Below are positions 17,028 through 25,553 of a DNA stretch of 32,920 nucleotides, in pieces. The first letter of the stretch is position 1, and the number at the start of each line of letters is the position of its first letter. This stretch comes from Clostridia bacterium (GTDB lineage Bacteria; Bacillota; Clostridia; Christensenellales; Aristaeellaceae). A model generated the notes under the pieces. The model made no database searches. It saw only the letters and a list, made by a program, of their open reading frames with translations, and was not told where the DNA came from. Location: assembly GCA_017469025.1 (NCBI GenBank), contig JAFUHD010000020.1:1-32920 (forward strand), written 5' to 3'. Made by a program: the position numbers and the translations under genes.

Positions 17028-18779
17028 ATGGCCTATTCTAGGGTTTGGCTGGATGATCTGGTAGATCGAACAGACATCGTACAGATCGTATCCCGCCACG
17101 TTCAATTGACAAAAAGAGGAAATCGATATTGGGGGTTGTGTCCGTTCCACATGGAAAAGACCGCCTCTTTTTCTGTCAATCCCCAAATGCAGATGTATTA
17201 CTGTTTTGGCTGCCACGCTTCAGGCGGTGCCATTAATTTTCTGATGGAAATTGAGCACCTTGAATTCAAGGAAGCTGTTACACAGTTGGCAGAAGAAGCA
17301 CATGTCCCGCTTCCGGAAAATTTCAACCGGGAACGGGACAATTCAGTCAGTAAAGGAGAACGTGACCGGATTTATGAGCTCAACAAAGCATACGCCCGCT
17401 ATCTGCACAGCCAGCTTTGGGAGCCTCAAAACGCAGCTGTTCTCTCTTATTTTCACAATCGGGCCCTGAATGATCGTACGATCCGAAAATTTGGACTTGG
17501 TGCATCTCCACTGGGCGGTGATACAGGTACGCGTGCCATGAGGCAGCTTGGATTCACTGACAAGGAACTGGTTCAGGCAGGAATCTCACTGAACCGGGAC
17601 GGACGTGTCTTTGACATGTTCCGTGGCAGAGCCATGTTTCCCATTATTAATGCCAGAGGTCAGGTCCTCGGATTTGGCGGGCGTGCACTTGATAAAGATC
17701 CCAGAAAATACATGAATACCGGTGATACACTGGTATTCAATAAAAGGCAGGAAGTTTTTGCAGCAAATCTTCTCAAGAAAGCTCGTGGACTAAAACGGAT
17801 TATCCTGACAGAAGGATATATGGACGTCATCTCACTCATACAGGCCGGTGTAGAAGGCGTAGTTGCAACACTTGGTACCGCACTCACCATTGAACAGGCC
17901 CGACTGCTCAAACGGTATGCGCCGGAAATCTGGGTTTCTTATGACGGCGATTCAGCCGGTCAGCATGCCATTTTGCGTGCACTGGATATTTTTGAGGCAG
18001 AACATGTTCCGGTGCGCGTCCTCGATTTTCCGAATGGCATGGATCCTGATGAGTATGTCCGCGCTTATGGAGCCCAGGGGCTTGATACGCTGGCACCTGA
18101 AAGTGCAGTTGTTTACCGTATGCTGCGCGAAGCTGAAAAGCATGACATGTCTACCAAAGAAGGTCGGACAGAATATGCAATTGCCTGTTCAAAATTTCTG
18201 GCCAATGTTACAGAACCAGTGGAACTTGAGAACTATGTACAGCGTCTGATAATTGAAACCGGGTTTTCGCGTGAGGTTCTTCTTGCCCAGATCGGGCGTA
18301 CGGAAACTATGACCACTGAACGACAGGCTGTATACCGTCGTGCTGCCCGGCCACTTGAGGCACGTGCACAGGGAACGGATATAGGAACAGATGCTGCTGA
18401 AAAGCAGCTGCTGACGTATCTTGCATCCGGAATTGGACGGGATCACATACAGCTGGATGATTTTATGAGTCCGGAAAACCGTCAGTTTGCGGAAATGCTG
18501 CTCTCTGGAAAAAATGCTGCCATGCTCCTGGAGGAGATTGAAGATGAAGGCCAGAGAAGCAGATTCGCCCGTATTCTTGACAGCAGTCCGGATGCTACAG
18601 AAGATGAACAGATGCAGGCCATAAATGACTGTCTGGCAGTTCTCAGACGCAAAAAGCATGACAAACGGGTGGAATTAATGAAAGAACAAATCTCAAGTCT
18701 CAGTGGCGAAGCCAAGGAAGCAGCACTGAGAAGAATGCAGGAAATGATCATCAACAGCGATTCAGGAAAGGAAGGCTGA
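17028..18779 (+). CDS. dnaG: DNA primase
   Basis: Makes RNA primers for DNA replication. In 583 residues: the CHC2 zinc-binding domain with Cys38, His41, Cys59 and Cys62; a TOPRIM catalytic core with Glu262 (EGYMD) and Asp306/Asp308 (YDGDSAG); and a C-terminal helicase-interaction region ending in a helical segment. The ribosome binding site is AAGGTGGGAAG, with AGGTG 8 nt before the ATG. The first sigma factor gene starts 3 nt after the stop, so replication priming and the primary sigma factor share a transcript, as in the macromolecular synthesis operon of other bacteria. Confidence 0.97.
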   Translation: MAYSRVWLDDLVDRTDIVQIVSRHVQLTKRGNRYWGLCPFHMEKTASFSVNPQMQMYYCFGCHASGGAINFLMEIEHLEFKEAVTQLAEEAHVPLPENFNRERDNSVSKGERDRIYELNKAYARYLHSQLWEPQNAAVLSYFHNRALNDRTIRKFGLGASPLGGDTGTRAMRQLGFTDKELVQAGISLNRDGRVFDMFRGRAMFPIINARGQVLGFGGRALDKDPRKYMNTGDTLVFNKRQEVFAANLLKKARGLKRIILTEGYMDVISLIQAGVEGVVATLGTALTIEQARLLKRYAPEIWVSYDGDSAGQHAILRALDIFEAEHVPVRVLDFPNGMDPDEYVRAYGAQGLDTLAPESAVVYRMLREAEKHDMSTKEGRTEYAIACSKFLANVTEPVELENYVQRLIIETGFSREVLLAQIGRTETMTTERQAVYRRAARPLEARAQGTDIGTDAAEKQLLTYLASGIGRDHIQLDDFMSPENRQFAEMLLSGKNAAMLLEEIEDEGQRSRFARILDSSPDATEDEQMQAINDCLAVLRRKKHDKRVELMKEQISSLSGEAKEAALRRMQEMIINSDSGKEG

Positions 18780-18782
18780 CGA

Positions 18783-19880
18783 ATGGCACTCAATCGGGAG
18801 CAGGTTCAGCAGAAAGTCAAAGAGATTCTTGAGGTAGCAAAGCGTGAAAAACGTTCGCTTACCTATCAGGAAGTTATGAACGCGCTCATAGACTATGATA
18901 TTGATGCCGAGACCATTGATGCGGTATTCGATACACTGGAAAATGGCGGACTCAGCCTCGTTAATTCAGCCGCCGCTGAGGAATCAGCTGTCCAGGATAC
19001 AGCGAATCCCGCATTGGAGGACTTGTCCGTTCCAGACAGTGTAAGTGTTGACGACCCTGTCCGGATGTATCTCAAGGAAATCGGTAAAGTGCCACTGCTG
19101 ACAGCAGAGGAAGAAGTTGTCATTGCCAAACAGATTGAAAAAGGCGGTCCCATTGCAGAAGAAGCCAGAAAAAAGCTGGCAGAAGCCAATCTTCGTCTGG
19201 TCGTGTCTATTGCAAAACGCTATGTCGGACGTGGCATGCTGTTCCTCGATCTGATTCAGGAAGGGAATCTTGGACTGATCAAGGCTGTAGAGAAATTTGA
19301 TTATACAAAAGGATACAAGTTTTCCACATATGCAACCTGGTGGATTCGCCAGGCAATAACCCGGGCAATTGCTGATCAGGCAAGAACCATCCGTATTCCT
19401 GTACACATGGTTGAAACCATCAACAAACTGATCCGTGTCAGCCGTCAGCTTTTGCAGGAAAATGGCCGCGAACCGACACCAGTAGAAATTGCTGAAGTCA
19501 TGGGCATCACGCCTGAAAAAGTTCAGGAGATCATCAAGGTTGCACAGGAACCCGTTTCCCTGGAAACACCTATCGGTGAAGAGGAAGATTCTCATCTTGG
19601 CGACTTTATTCAGGATGAAGATGCCATGTCTCCATCTGAGGCTGCTTCGTTCTTGCTGATGAAAGAACAGCTAATGGCTGTACTTGATACATTGACACCG
19701 CGTGAGAAGAAGGTGCTCTCTTTACGCTTTGGTCTTGAAGACGGACGTCAGAGAACGCTTGAGGAAGTCGGCCAGGAATTCAATGTAACTCGTGAGCGGA
19801 TTCGACAGATCGAAGCAAAGGCGCTTCGCAAACTGCGTCATCCCAGTCGGAGCAAGAAACTCAAGGATTATCTGGATTGA
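18783..19880 (+). CDS. sigA: RNA polymerase primary sigma factor, first copy
   Basis: A 365-residue sigma-70 family group 1 factor. Region 1.1 occupies about 1-60 ([18 protein letters not shown] onward), region 1.2 begins at [17 protein letters not shown], and regions 2.1-2.4 include [18 protein letters not shown] and [14 protein letters not shown]. Region 3 follows, then region 4.2 with the -35-binding helix [18 protein letters not shown]. It should recognise TTGACA/TATAAT promoters such as those noted in this window. GGAAAGGAAGG lies ahead of the ATG. A second very similar gene follows within 75 nt. Confidence 0.96.
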   Translation: MALNREQVQQKVKEILEVAKREKRSLTYQEVMNALIDYDIDAETIDAVFDTLENGGLSLVNSAAAEESAVQDTANPALEDLSVPDSVSVDDPVRMYLKEIGKVPLLTAEEEVVIAKQIEKGGPIAEEARKKLAEANLRLVVSIAKRYVGRGMLFLDLIQEGNLGLIKAVEKFDYTKGYKFSTYATWWIRQAITRAIADQARTIRIPVHMVETINKLIRVSRQLLQENGREPTPVEIAEVMGITPEKVQEIIKVAQEPVSLETPIGEEEDSHLGDFIQDEDAMSPSEAASFLLMKEQLMAVLDTLTPREKKVLSLRFGLEDGRQRTLEEVGQEFNVTRERIRQIEAKALRKLRHPSRSKKLKDYLD

Positions 19881-19887
19881 TGCCAGC

Positions 19888-19912
19888 CTGCCGGGTATAA
19901 CATGCCCGGCAG
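19888..19912 (+). promoter_or_regulatory. Hairpin between the two sigma factor genes
   Basis: CTGCCGGG (19888-19895) pairs perfectly with CCCGGCAG (19905-19912) over a 9-nt loop. No T tract follows, so full termination is unlikely. It may mark RNA processing or partial attenuation that sets different levels of the two sigma factors. Confidence 0.5.
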
Positions 19913-19953
19913 CCATGCAGTTGGGGAAAGTGGAAGAAAGGAAGGTTTACCGG

Positions 19954-21057
19954 ATGGCCCTGAATCGAGAACAGGTACGGCAGAAGGTAAAAGAAATACT
20001 GGAGTCGGCTAAAAATGATCAGAAGGCGTTGACTTATCAGGAAGTCATGAATCAGCTGGTTGACCTCGATATTGATGCTGAAGCCATAGATGCGGTATTT
20101 GAAACACTGGAGTCGGAAGGTCTGAGCTTTGTCAACGCCACAAAAGATGAGACGACATCTGCGATGCCTGATCAGGCATCGGCTGAGAAAGAGCTTGCTG
20201 TTCCAGATGGTGTTAACATCGACGATTCGGTCCGGATGTACCTCAAGGAAATCGGCAAAGTACCTCTGCTGACGGCAGAAGAAGAAGTTGAAATCGCCAA
20301 ACAGATGGAAATGGGCGGTGCAATTGCCGATGCTGCCCGTAAAAAACTAACTGAAGCCAATTTGCGCCTTGTCGTTTCAAATGCAAAACGCTATCTTGGA
20401 AGGGGAATGCTCTTTCTTGATTTGATTCAGGAAGGAAATCTTGGGCTCATAAAAGCAGTTGAAAAATTTGATTATACAAAAGGATACAAATTTTCCACTT
20501 ACGCTACCTGGTGGATTCGCCAGGCCATTACACGAGCTATTGCCGACCAGGCAAGAACCATTCGGATTCCAGTACACATGGTGGAAACCATTAATAAATT
20601 AATACGGGTAAGCCGTCAGCTTTTCCAGGAAAACGGCCGTGAACCTACGCCAGAGGAAATTGCCGATGCGATGGATATCAGTGTAGAAAAAGTGCAGGAA
20701 ATCATCAAGATCGCACAGGATCCTGTTTCACTTGAAACACCAATCGGTGAGGAAGAGGATTCACATCTTGGTGACTTCATTCAGGATGAACGCACGCCTT
20801 CACCTGCAGATGCTGCTTCTGCGCTTCTTATGCGCGAACGTCTCATGGAGGTGTTGGATACACTCGCACCAAGGGAGAAAAGAGTTCTGATTCTGCGCTT
20901 TGGGCTTGAGGATGGCCGCCCACGGACACTTGAAGAGGTCGGACAGATCTTCCATGTTACCCGCGAAAGAATTCGGCAGATCGAAGCAAAAGCACTTCGC
21001 AAGCTTCGCCAACCCAGCCGGAGCAGTCAGTTTCAGGACTATCAGTATAACGAATAA
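19954..21057 (+). CDS. RNA polymerase primary-type sigma factor, second tandem copy
   Basis: A 367-residue paralogue of the preceding sigA. The true start is ATG 19954, which follows AAAGGAAGG and restores the MALNREQV start shared with the first copy. All regions from 1.1 to 4.2 are present. Regions 2.2 to 3.0 (FLDLIQEGN to IRVSRQL) are identical in protein sequence to the first copy, while third codon positions differ widely. Differences include [11 protein letters not shown] for [22 protein letters not shown] for [11 protein letters not shown] next to the -35 helix, and a different C-terminus ([11 protein letters not shown]). The DNA pattern suggests an old duplication held by selection. 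It could be an alternative housekeeping sigma with near-identical promoter choice. Confidence 0.93.
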   Translation: MALNREQVRQKVKEILESAKNDQKALTYQEVMNQLVDLDIDAEAIDAVFETLESEGLSFVNATKDETTSAMPDQASAEKELAVPDGVNIDDSVRMYLKEIGKVPLLTAEEEVEIAKQMEMGGAIADAARKKLTEANLRLVVSNAKRYLGRGMLFLDLIQEGNLGLIKAVEKFDYTKGYKFSTYATWWIRQAITRAIADQARTIRIPVHMVETINKLIRVSRQLFQENGREPTPEEIADAMDISVEKVQEIIKIAQDPVSLETPIGEEEDSHLGDFIQDERTPSPADAASALLMRERLMEVLDTLAPREKRVLILRFGLEDGRPRTLEEVGQIFHVTRERIRQIEAKALRKLRQPSRSSQFQDYQYNE

Positions 21058-21110
21058 GATACATCGTTTTAAACATGTACGGCGACAGGAATAAAAGATT
21101 ATACAAGGAG

Positions 21111-21196
21111 ATGACCCAGCACTATATGCTGGTTTGTCAAATAATGATATTTGCAATTGATGCGATGCCGAAAGCACGACTGTGTCATTAAAGGAG
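21111..21196 (+). repeat. Leader repeat copy B1
   Basis: The first of two regular head-to-tail copies with an 86-nt period after the second sigma gene. It contains the hairpin CCAGCACTATATGCTGG, then GTTTGTCAAATAATGAT, CCGAAAGCACGAC and GTCATTAAAGGAG. The outer pair is AATGAT (21143-21148) with GTCATT (21184-21189), using one G-T wobble. Its 26-codon frame (ATG 21111 to a TAA) is open. Confidence 0.8.
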
Positions 21197-21282
21197 ATGG
21201 CCCAGCATTTCATGCTGGTTTGTCAAATCATGACAACTGCAATTGATACGGTGCCGAAAGCACGACAATGTCATTAAAGGAG
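21197..21282 (+). repeat. Leader repeat copy B2
   Basis: The second copy, 86 nt, nearly identical to copy D3 about 11.6 kb away. The first hairpin (CCAGCA-TTTCA-TGCTGG) is perfect, ATGACA (21230-21235) pairs with TGTCAT (21269-21274), and GTGC-CGAAA-GCAC forms an inner hairpin. The copy ends in AAAGGAG, although no gene starts there; a third, divergent unit follows. Confidence 0.8.
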
Positions 21283-21356
21283 ACGGACTGGCAGCCTGCG
21301 CGAGGCTGTCAAAAATGGCAGCTGCTGTGGTTACAGGGATGAAAGCTAAAGGGAGG
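21283..21356 (+). repeat. Leader repeat copy B3, divergent, next to the phosphodiesterase gene
   Basis: A shorter related unit that ends in the working ribosome binding site AAAGGGAGG, 8 nt before the ATG at 21365. GGCAGCCT (21290-21297) pairs with AGGCTGTC (21303-21310). The conserved GTCAAA block remains, and GCTGTC can instead pair with GGCAGC just downstream. The rest (TTACAGGGATGAAAGCTAAA) keeps only parts of the consensus. Assignment to the family is likely but less sure. Confidence 0.55.
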
Positions 21357-21364
21357 CAGTACAG

Positions 21365-22033
21365 ATGAATATCGGCATTCTGTCAGATACGCACGGGATG
21401 CTCCGGCCTGAGGCAGTAAATGCACTTACAGGGTGTGAGGCAATTCTGCATGCCGGAGATATCGGTGATGAAGGGTTACTGGAACATCTTGCACAGATTG
21501 CACCTGTTTACGCAGTCCGCGGGAATGCAGACAAGGAATGGGCTGAGGATATTCCGGTATTTCGGACATTTGAGATTGGCGGCATCAGTGTATGCATGAC
21601 GCATAAGAAAAAGGATCTTCCGAAGGATCTGAGTCCATATGACCTGGCTGTCTTCGGACATTCACACACGTATGGGGAAAGCAGAATGAATGACCTGACA
21701 GGAAAACAGACCATTCTTTTAAACCCTGGAAGCTGCGGACCCAGGCGGTTTCATCAACCGATTACACTTGCAAGAATGGAAATATGCCCTGACCGGATTG
21801 AGATTGTCCGGATTGAGATTCCCCATACGGACAGGCTGTCCCAAAGGCCGGGATCAGTTGACCTGCACCGGCTGATTGAGACGGTGATGCATGAAACGGA
21901 TAAAGGAAAAGGACCGGAATACATTGCTGAAAAGTACAACTGGGATGGTGAGACAGTCAGTCAGGTTGTACGGTTGTATGTGACACATCCGGGTGTTACG
22001 GCAGAAGGTATACTGAACAAAATGGGAAAATGA
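21365..22033 (+). CDS. Metallophosphodiesterase of the YfcE/MJ0936 family with C-terminal extension
   Basis: 222 residues. The calcineurin-like fold with a two-metal site is seen in GILSDTHGM (Asp8, His10), LHAGDIGDEG, VRGNAD, VCMTHKKK and FGHSHTYGE, followed by NPGSCGPRR. Family members hydrolyse phosphodiesters of uncertain natural substrates. Residues 1-158 form the usual domain. About 65 further residues (DLHRLIETVMHETD to the end) look helical and could be an extra helix-turn-helix-like module. The gene is preceded by the B leader repeats and followed 7 nt later by the DUF188 gene, so the two form an operon. Confidence 0.88.
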   Translation: MNIGILSDTHGMLRPEAVNALTGCEAILHAGDIGDEGLLEHLAQIAPVYAVRGNADKEWAEDIPVFRTFEIGGISVCMTHKKKDLPKDLSPYDLAVFGHSHTYGESRMNDLTGKQTILLNPGSCGPRRFHQPITLARMEICPDRIEIVRIEIPHTDRLSQRPGSVDLHRLIETVMHETDKGKGPEYIAEKYNWDGETVSQVVRLYVTHPGVTAEGILNKMGK

Positions 22034-22040
22034 AGGGCGA

Positions 22041-22502
22041 ATGATGACCATACTGGTGGATGCGGATGCCTGTCCTGTGATACGGCTTACAGAAAAAATA
22101 GCCAAAGCACATGGACTGCCTGTTATTCTGCTTTGTGATACCAATCACGTGCTGATGTCAGAGTACAGCTCGGTAAAGGTGATTGGCGCCGGACCGGATG
22201 CTGTGGATATTGCACTGATCAATCTCTGCAGACGCGGGGATATTGTTGTCACACAGGACTATGGTGTGGCTGCAATGGCACTTGGAAAAGGTGCGAGAGC
22301 CATTCATCAGAGCGGCAGATGGTATACGGATGACAATATTGACCGTCTGCTGATGGAACGGCATATGGCCCAAAGGGCAAGAAGAAGTACAAAACATCAT
22401 TTGAAAGGTCCAGGAAAGCGAACGGAGCAGGATGACCGAAATTTTACGGAAAGTTTTGAACGCCTGATACAGACGGCAGTGCAGTCAGATCAGGCGGAGT
22501 AA
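22041..22502 (+). CDS. YaiI/YqxD family (DUF188) protein
   Basis: A 153-residue protein of the conserved DUF188 family, related to the PIN/NYN nuclease-like folds by its acidic motifs. Visible are ILVDADACPV at the start, IVVTQDYGVAAMAL in the middle and IHQSGRWYTDDNIDRLL. The basic stretch QRARRSTKHHLKGPGKRT near the C-terminus is typical. Two ATG codons stand in tandem (22041 and 22044) and the second gives the usual start; the ribosome binding site is weak. The role of the family is not established. Confidence 0.9.
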   Translation: MMTILVDADACPVIRLTEKIAKAHGLPVILLCDTNHVLMSEYSSVKVIGAGPDAVDIALINLCRRGDIVVTQDYGVAAMALGKGARAIHQSGRWYTDDNIDRLLMERHMAQRARRSTKHHLKGPGKRTEQDDRNFTESFERLIQTAVQSDQAE

Positions 22503-22779
22503 CTTTCAGGCGCTGCGGGTGTATGCCACAGGCTGCTTCTGTCCGGTATTCACCTGCTTGAAACCCTTTCCAGTACAATAAACCATTGCAGGGTGGCAGT
22601 ATTACCAGCGAGATTTGGCCTGTGTGCCTGAACACGGGTCATGGTTCTTTAACCTGTTTTGCCGGATGAAAAAGGGTTGCATGTGGTGGAAACACATCCC
22701 GCTGCTGGATGGTTTTTCGCATGTTGACGGATGAAAAGCTGTGATATGTAATCTGCCAAAGCGGCAAATGGAGGATAAG

Positions 22780-23361
22780 ATGCGTCAGAAGATGCGCGAG
22801 ATTAAAGAAAGGACGATTATCTCAGCCATGCTGGACAGGATGGATACCATGCATGTTGCTATGCATGATGATCCTTTTCCTTATGTGGTACCATTGAACT
22901 TTGGATATGAGTGGCAGGATAATGAGCTGGTGTTCTTCTTTCATTGTGCCCGCGAGGGGTTGAAGCTGGATCTTCTGAGACAGAATCCGCATGTCTGCGT
23001 CAATGTGTCCGCCTTTATTTCGTATGCTTCCAGCAGCTGGCGGGGCCATCTGCATGACTATCGGTCAGTAACAGCATATGGAATGGCCACGGAGATTGAC
23101 CGCACGGACAGAACGGCTTTTCTGCATGCGCATGAATGCCTGCTCAGTCATAATCACAGGAAAATGATGTCTGGAGACGAGGCGGCAATGCAGTATATTA
23201 CACTCTGGGAGATCCGTTGTTCTGCAGAACAGGTCTTTGGAAAAGCAGAAATTGTGCCACATTCAGTAGAAGAAGTACCATTCTACACTGGACTGGGAGA
23301 TGGAACACCGGTTTCAGATGCCCATATTCAGGGAATGCATAAAGATACAGTGCAGGAGTAA
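22780..23361 (+). CDS. FMN-binding split-barrel (pyridoxamine 5'-phosphate oxidase-like, NimA-type) protein
   Basis: 193 residues with a start at ATG 22780, 5 nt after GGAGG; a GTG 39 nt upstream lacks a site. The order MREIKERTIISAMLDRM, a short His/Asp segment, PYVVPLNFGYEW, LVFFFHCAREGLKLDLL and NPHVCVNV matches the NimA-type flavin split barrel, where the HCAREG-like motif sits by the flavin phosphate. Such proteins reduce small molecules or bind flavin or haem; the substrate is unknown. Seven nucleotides separate it from the macro-domain gene, so they likely share an mRNA. The 277 nt upstream hold no gene I can support. Confidence 0.8.
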   Translation: MRQKMREIKERTIISAMLDRMDTMHVAMHDDPFPYVVPLNFGYEWQDNELVFFFHCAREGLKLDLLRQNPHVCVNVSAFISYASSSWRGHLHDYRSVTAYGMATEIDRTDRTAFLHAHECLLSHNHRKMMSGDEAAMQYITLWEIRCSAEQVFGKAEIVPHSVEEVPFYTGLGDGTPVSDAHIQGMHKDTVQE

Positions 23362-23367
23362 GAAAAC

Positions 23368-24420
23368 ATGCAGCCGATTCAAATCATCCGGGGCAGCATA
23401 ACCAGTATAGCGGCAGAGGCGGTTGTAAATCCTGCCGACTGCGGACTTTCAGATATGGGGCGGGTCAGCCACGCAATATTTGCCACTGCCGGATATTCTC
23501 AGCTGCGGTCCGCATGCCGCAAGATTGGACATTGCGCGCATGGAAATGCGGTTATTACACCGGGATTCGCGCTTCAGGCAAAATACATTATCCATGCGGT
23601 CGGTCCGGCTGGCGTTCGCGGTGGAGTGAACGAGCAGAAGCAGCTGTATCAGGCGTATCATCAGGCGTTGACGCTGGCAGCGGCACATGACTGCAGCAGC
23701 ATCGCTTTTCCGCTTCTGTCAGCAGGTGTTTTTCCATTGGAAATGCTTTGGAAAACAGGATTGCGGGCTTGTCTGGCATACCGCAGACTGCACCCAGAGT
23801 CGGATATGGAGATGATTTTCGCCATTACGGATGCGAAGGTGCAGGAAACAGGAAGGCAAGTTCTTACACGCCTGTTATCCGAGCAGGAGAAGACACAACG
23901 CCTGAATATGGACGGAATGGAATGCGAAGCAGTTTTCTTTAGCCTGTCGGGAAATCCTGATGGGAGCAGGCATTCCGATCTCAGCAGGATGCTCTTTCCG
24001 GTTCTGCAGACACTGGTACAGCAGAAATGCACGGTTTTTGAAGACGAGGCCGGGGCCAGAGCGGCACTTGAAGCTGAGGAATGGGGCGTACTGAAAAAAC
24101 TGGCTGAAGTGCAGACGGGCAGTCGGTCAGTGATCTGGCAGGGGTGCAGACAGCTGCTTGCGCTGCGGGCACTTGAAGCGGCGTGCCTGCAGAACAGTGA
24201 GCTGAAGGACTGGCTGTCTGGCACGGGCAGTGCTTGCCTTGTGGCCTGTGATGATCAGGAAAATGTATGGAGCTGTGGATTTGAGATTGGTGATATCAGA
24301 TGTCATAATTTGGACTGCTGGTCAGGGCAGAATCTACTGGGTTTTACGCTGATGGAGGTCCGGGAAAACATTACAAATGAAAAGGGGGAACAGCAGTGGG
24401 AGAATTACAGCTTGAGGTGA
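23368..24420 (+). CDS. Macro domain fused to a divergent NADAR-like domain
   Basis: 350 residues. The N-terminal part (1 to about 170) is a macro domain, the fold that binds or hydrolyses ADP-ribose: RGSITSIAAEAVVNPAD, then SHAIFATAGY, GNAVITPGF, YIIHAVGP and the loop SIAFPLLSAGVFPLE. The usual NAAN is NPAD (21-24) and the GGGV loop is changed to DMGRV, so activity is uncertain. The C-terminal part (about 210-335) follows the NADAR (YbiA-like) pattern: QQKCTVF, LEAACLQNSELKDWLSGTG, then DDQENVWSCGFEI and WSGQNLLGFTLMEVR. The Glu expected before the QQK segment is missing. The NADAR assignment is motif-based inference. The gene overlaps the next by 25 nt, indicating coupling. Confidence 0.72.
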   Translation: MQPIQIIRGSITSIAAEAVVNPADCGLSDMGRVSHAIFATAGYSQLRSACRKIGHCAHGNAVITPGFALQAKYIIHAVGPAGVRGGVNEQKQLYQAYHQALTLAAAHDCSSIAFPLLSAGVFPLEMLWKTGLRACLAYRRLHPESDMEMIFAITDAKVQETGRQVLTRLLSEQEKTQRLNMDGMECEAVFFSLSGNPDGSRHSDLSRMLFPVLQTLVQQKCTVFEDEAGARAALEAEEWGVLKKLAEVQTGSRSVIWQGCRQLLALRALEAACLQNSELKDWLSGTGSACLVACDDQENVWSCGFEIGDIRCHNLDCWSGQNLLGFTLMEVRENITNEKGEQQWENYSLR

Positions 24421-25553
24421 TCTGGAGATCGGAAAACTACAAGAACAGACTGGAACATGATCTGATGGAACCGGTGATTCGAAGGATGTGTCAGACGCTG
24501 TGTGAGACGATGGGATATGTTCCGAAGCGCCGTATCTGTCTTGAACTGTACGATAAACAGGATGAGATTGCTAATCGTGCGGAGGAACTGACAGGAGACG
24601 GTGTGAGCGTTACACAGAATATGGTATTTGTTATGCCCGTCAGATCCATGCCGCAAATACAGGATGTTCTGTACGAGATTCGACGTTCAAGCTCCATTGT
24701 GGAGAATAATCCATCCAGATATTTGGAAAGCATCCGGAATCGTCCGGAAACAGATGCGCAAAGCATTGACAGACTGCATATTCTGGTTCAGCTGAATGAA
24801 GGCTTATTCAAAGGTATAAAACAATGGGTTAGAGAAGAAAAAAAGTCATGGACTGAACTGGATCCGTCTGATAAGGAACTGGAAGAACGTGCATATCTGC
24901 TTTTCCCGGTCATGGGTTCGCTTGAAGCTGTGATGCACTCGCTTGTACGTGCATGTCATTTTGAACAGCTTGTAGATTATGCCGGAACAAACCGTGCTGC
25001 TGTTATTGAGGACTCCAGTTACGACTGTCAGATGTGGGATGGCTTTCTGGCCAAGTATTGGGCGCTGCATGTACTCTATCCGAACATTCCACACTATGAA
25101 AAGGATGCGGATATGTTTCTGTCAAATTGGCAGTATCAGTTATATATGGGAGAAGATAGTATCGCAGAACTCAAGAAGATGTCGAAAGAGTTTAATGCGA
25201 CCTGTAAGAATATGCCAGATGAAGCTGAAAACCCGCCGGCATCAATCCGCTACATTCTGGAAGAACCATATGCATCCATGCCGGGCACACAGATTCTTGC
25301 GCTCAGTCTGGCCAGCTTTGAATATCTGCTGAATATTGCGCCTAAAGGCAGCATAGGTATGGCACGCCGGCAGAAATTCGAGCAGCTTCTGCTGAAACGG
25401 GAAGAAAAGAATTTCCTGTCCTGTCTGTTTCGTTCTGCAGATGGATCTCTTGATTTTGCTGAGCCAGTTCATAAGACACGCATTGTTAAAAATGCACTGA
25501 CAGCAGCAAAATATGTGGATAGGCTGGCATTTAAGGCATTTGGTGTTATATGA
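24396..25553 (+). CDS. Conserved-looking protein of unknown function
   Basis: 385 residues; I do not recognise the family. The start is GTG 24396, 7 nt after AGGGGGAA, inside the end of the macro/NADAR-like gene. The protein is soluble, largely helical, with many Glu, Leu and Met and several aromatic patches (FLAKYWALHVLYPNIPHY, SNWQYQLYMG). No nucleotide-binding loop, metal motif, signal peptide or membrane helix is evident. Residues 70-120 (QNMVFVMPVRSMPQIQDVLYE) may form a small alpha/beta unit. Overlapping starts on both sides place it in a four-gene unit with the macro/NADAR-like protein, so it may share its substrate or partner; that is inference. Confidence 0.7.
   Translation: MGELQLEVIWRSENYKNRLEHDLMEPVIRRMCQTLCETMGYVPKRRICLELYDKQDEIANRAEELTGDGVSVTQNMVFVMPVRSMPQIQDVLYEIRRSSSIVENNPSRYLESIRNRPETDAQSIDRLHILVQLNEGLFKGIKQWVREEKKSWTELDPSDKELEERAYLLFPVMGSLEAVMHSLVRACHFEQLVDYAGTNRAAVIEDSSYDCQMWDGFLAKYWALHVLYPNIPHYEKDADMFLSNWQYQLYMGEDSIAELKKMSKEFNATCKNMPDEAENPPASIRYILEEPYASMPGTQILALSLASFEYLLNIAPKGSIGMARRQKFEQLLLKREEKNFLSCLFRSADGSLDFAEPVHKTRIVKNALTAAKYVDRLAFKAFGVI

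Noticed and set aside
21111..21282. Assignment of the leader repeats to a known riboswitch class or self-cleaving ribozyme from the GAAAGC and CGAAA motifs.
   Set aside because: I compared from memory the preQ1, SAM, THF, c-di-GMP, guanidine, ZTP, glycine and hammerhead cores; none fits the order of conserved blocks. A search against Rfam would settle this.
22503..22779. Possible decayed leader repeat before the split-barrel gene (GGATGAAAAGCT and a TGCC-AAAG-GGCA hairpin).
   Set aside because: Only short words agree with copy B3, and the ATGAC/GTCAT pair and GTTTGTCAAA block are missing.
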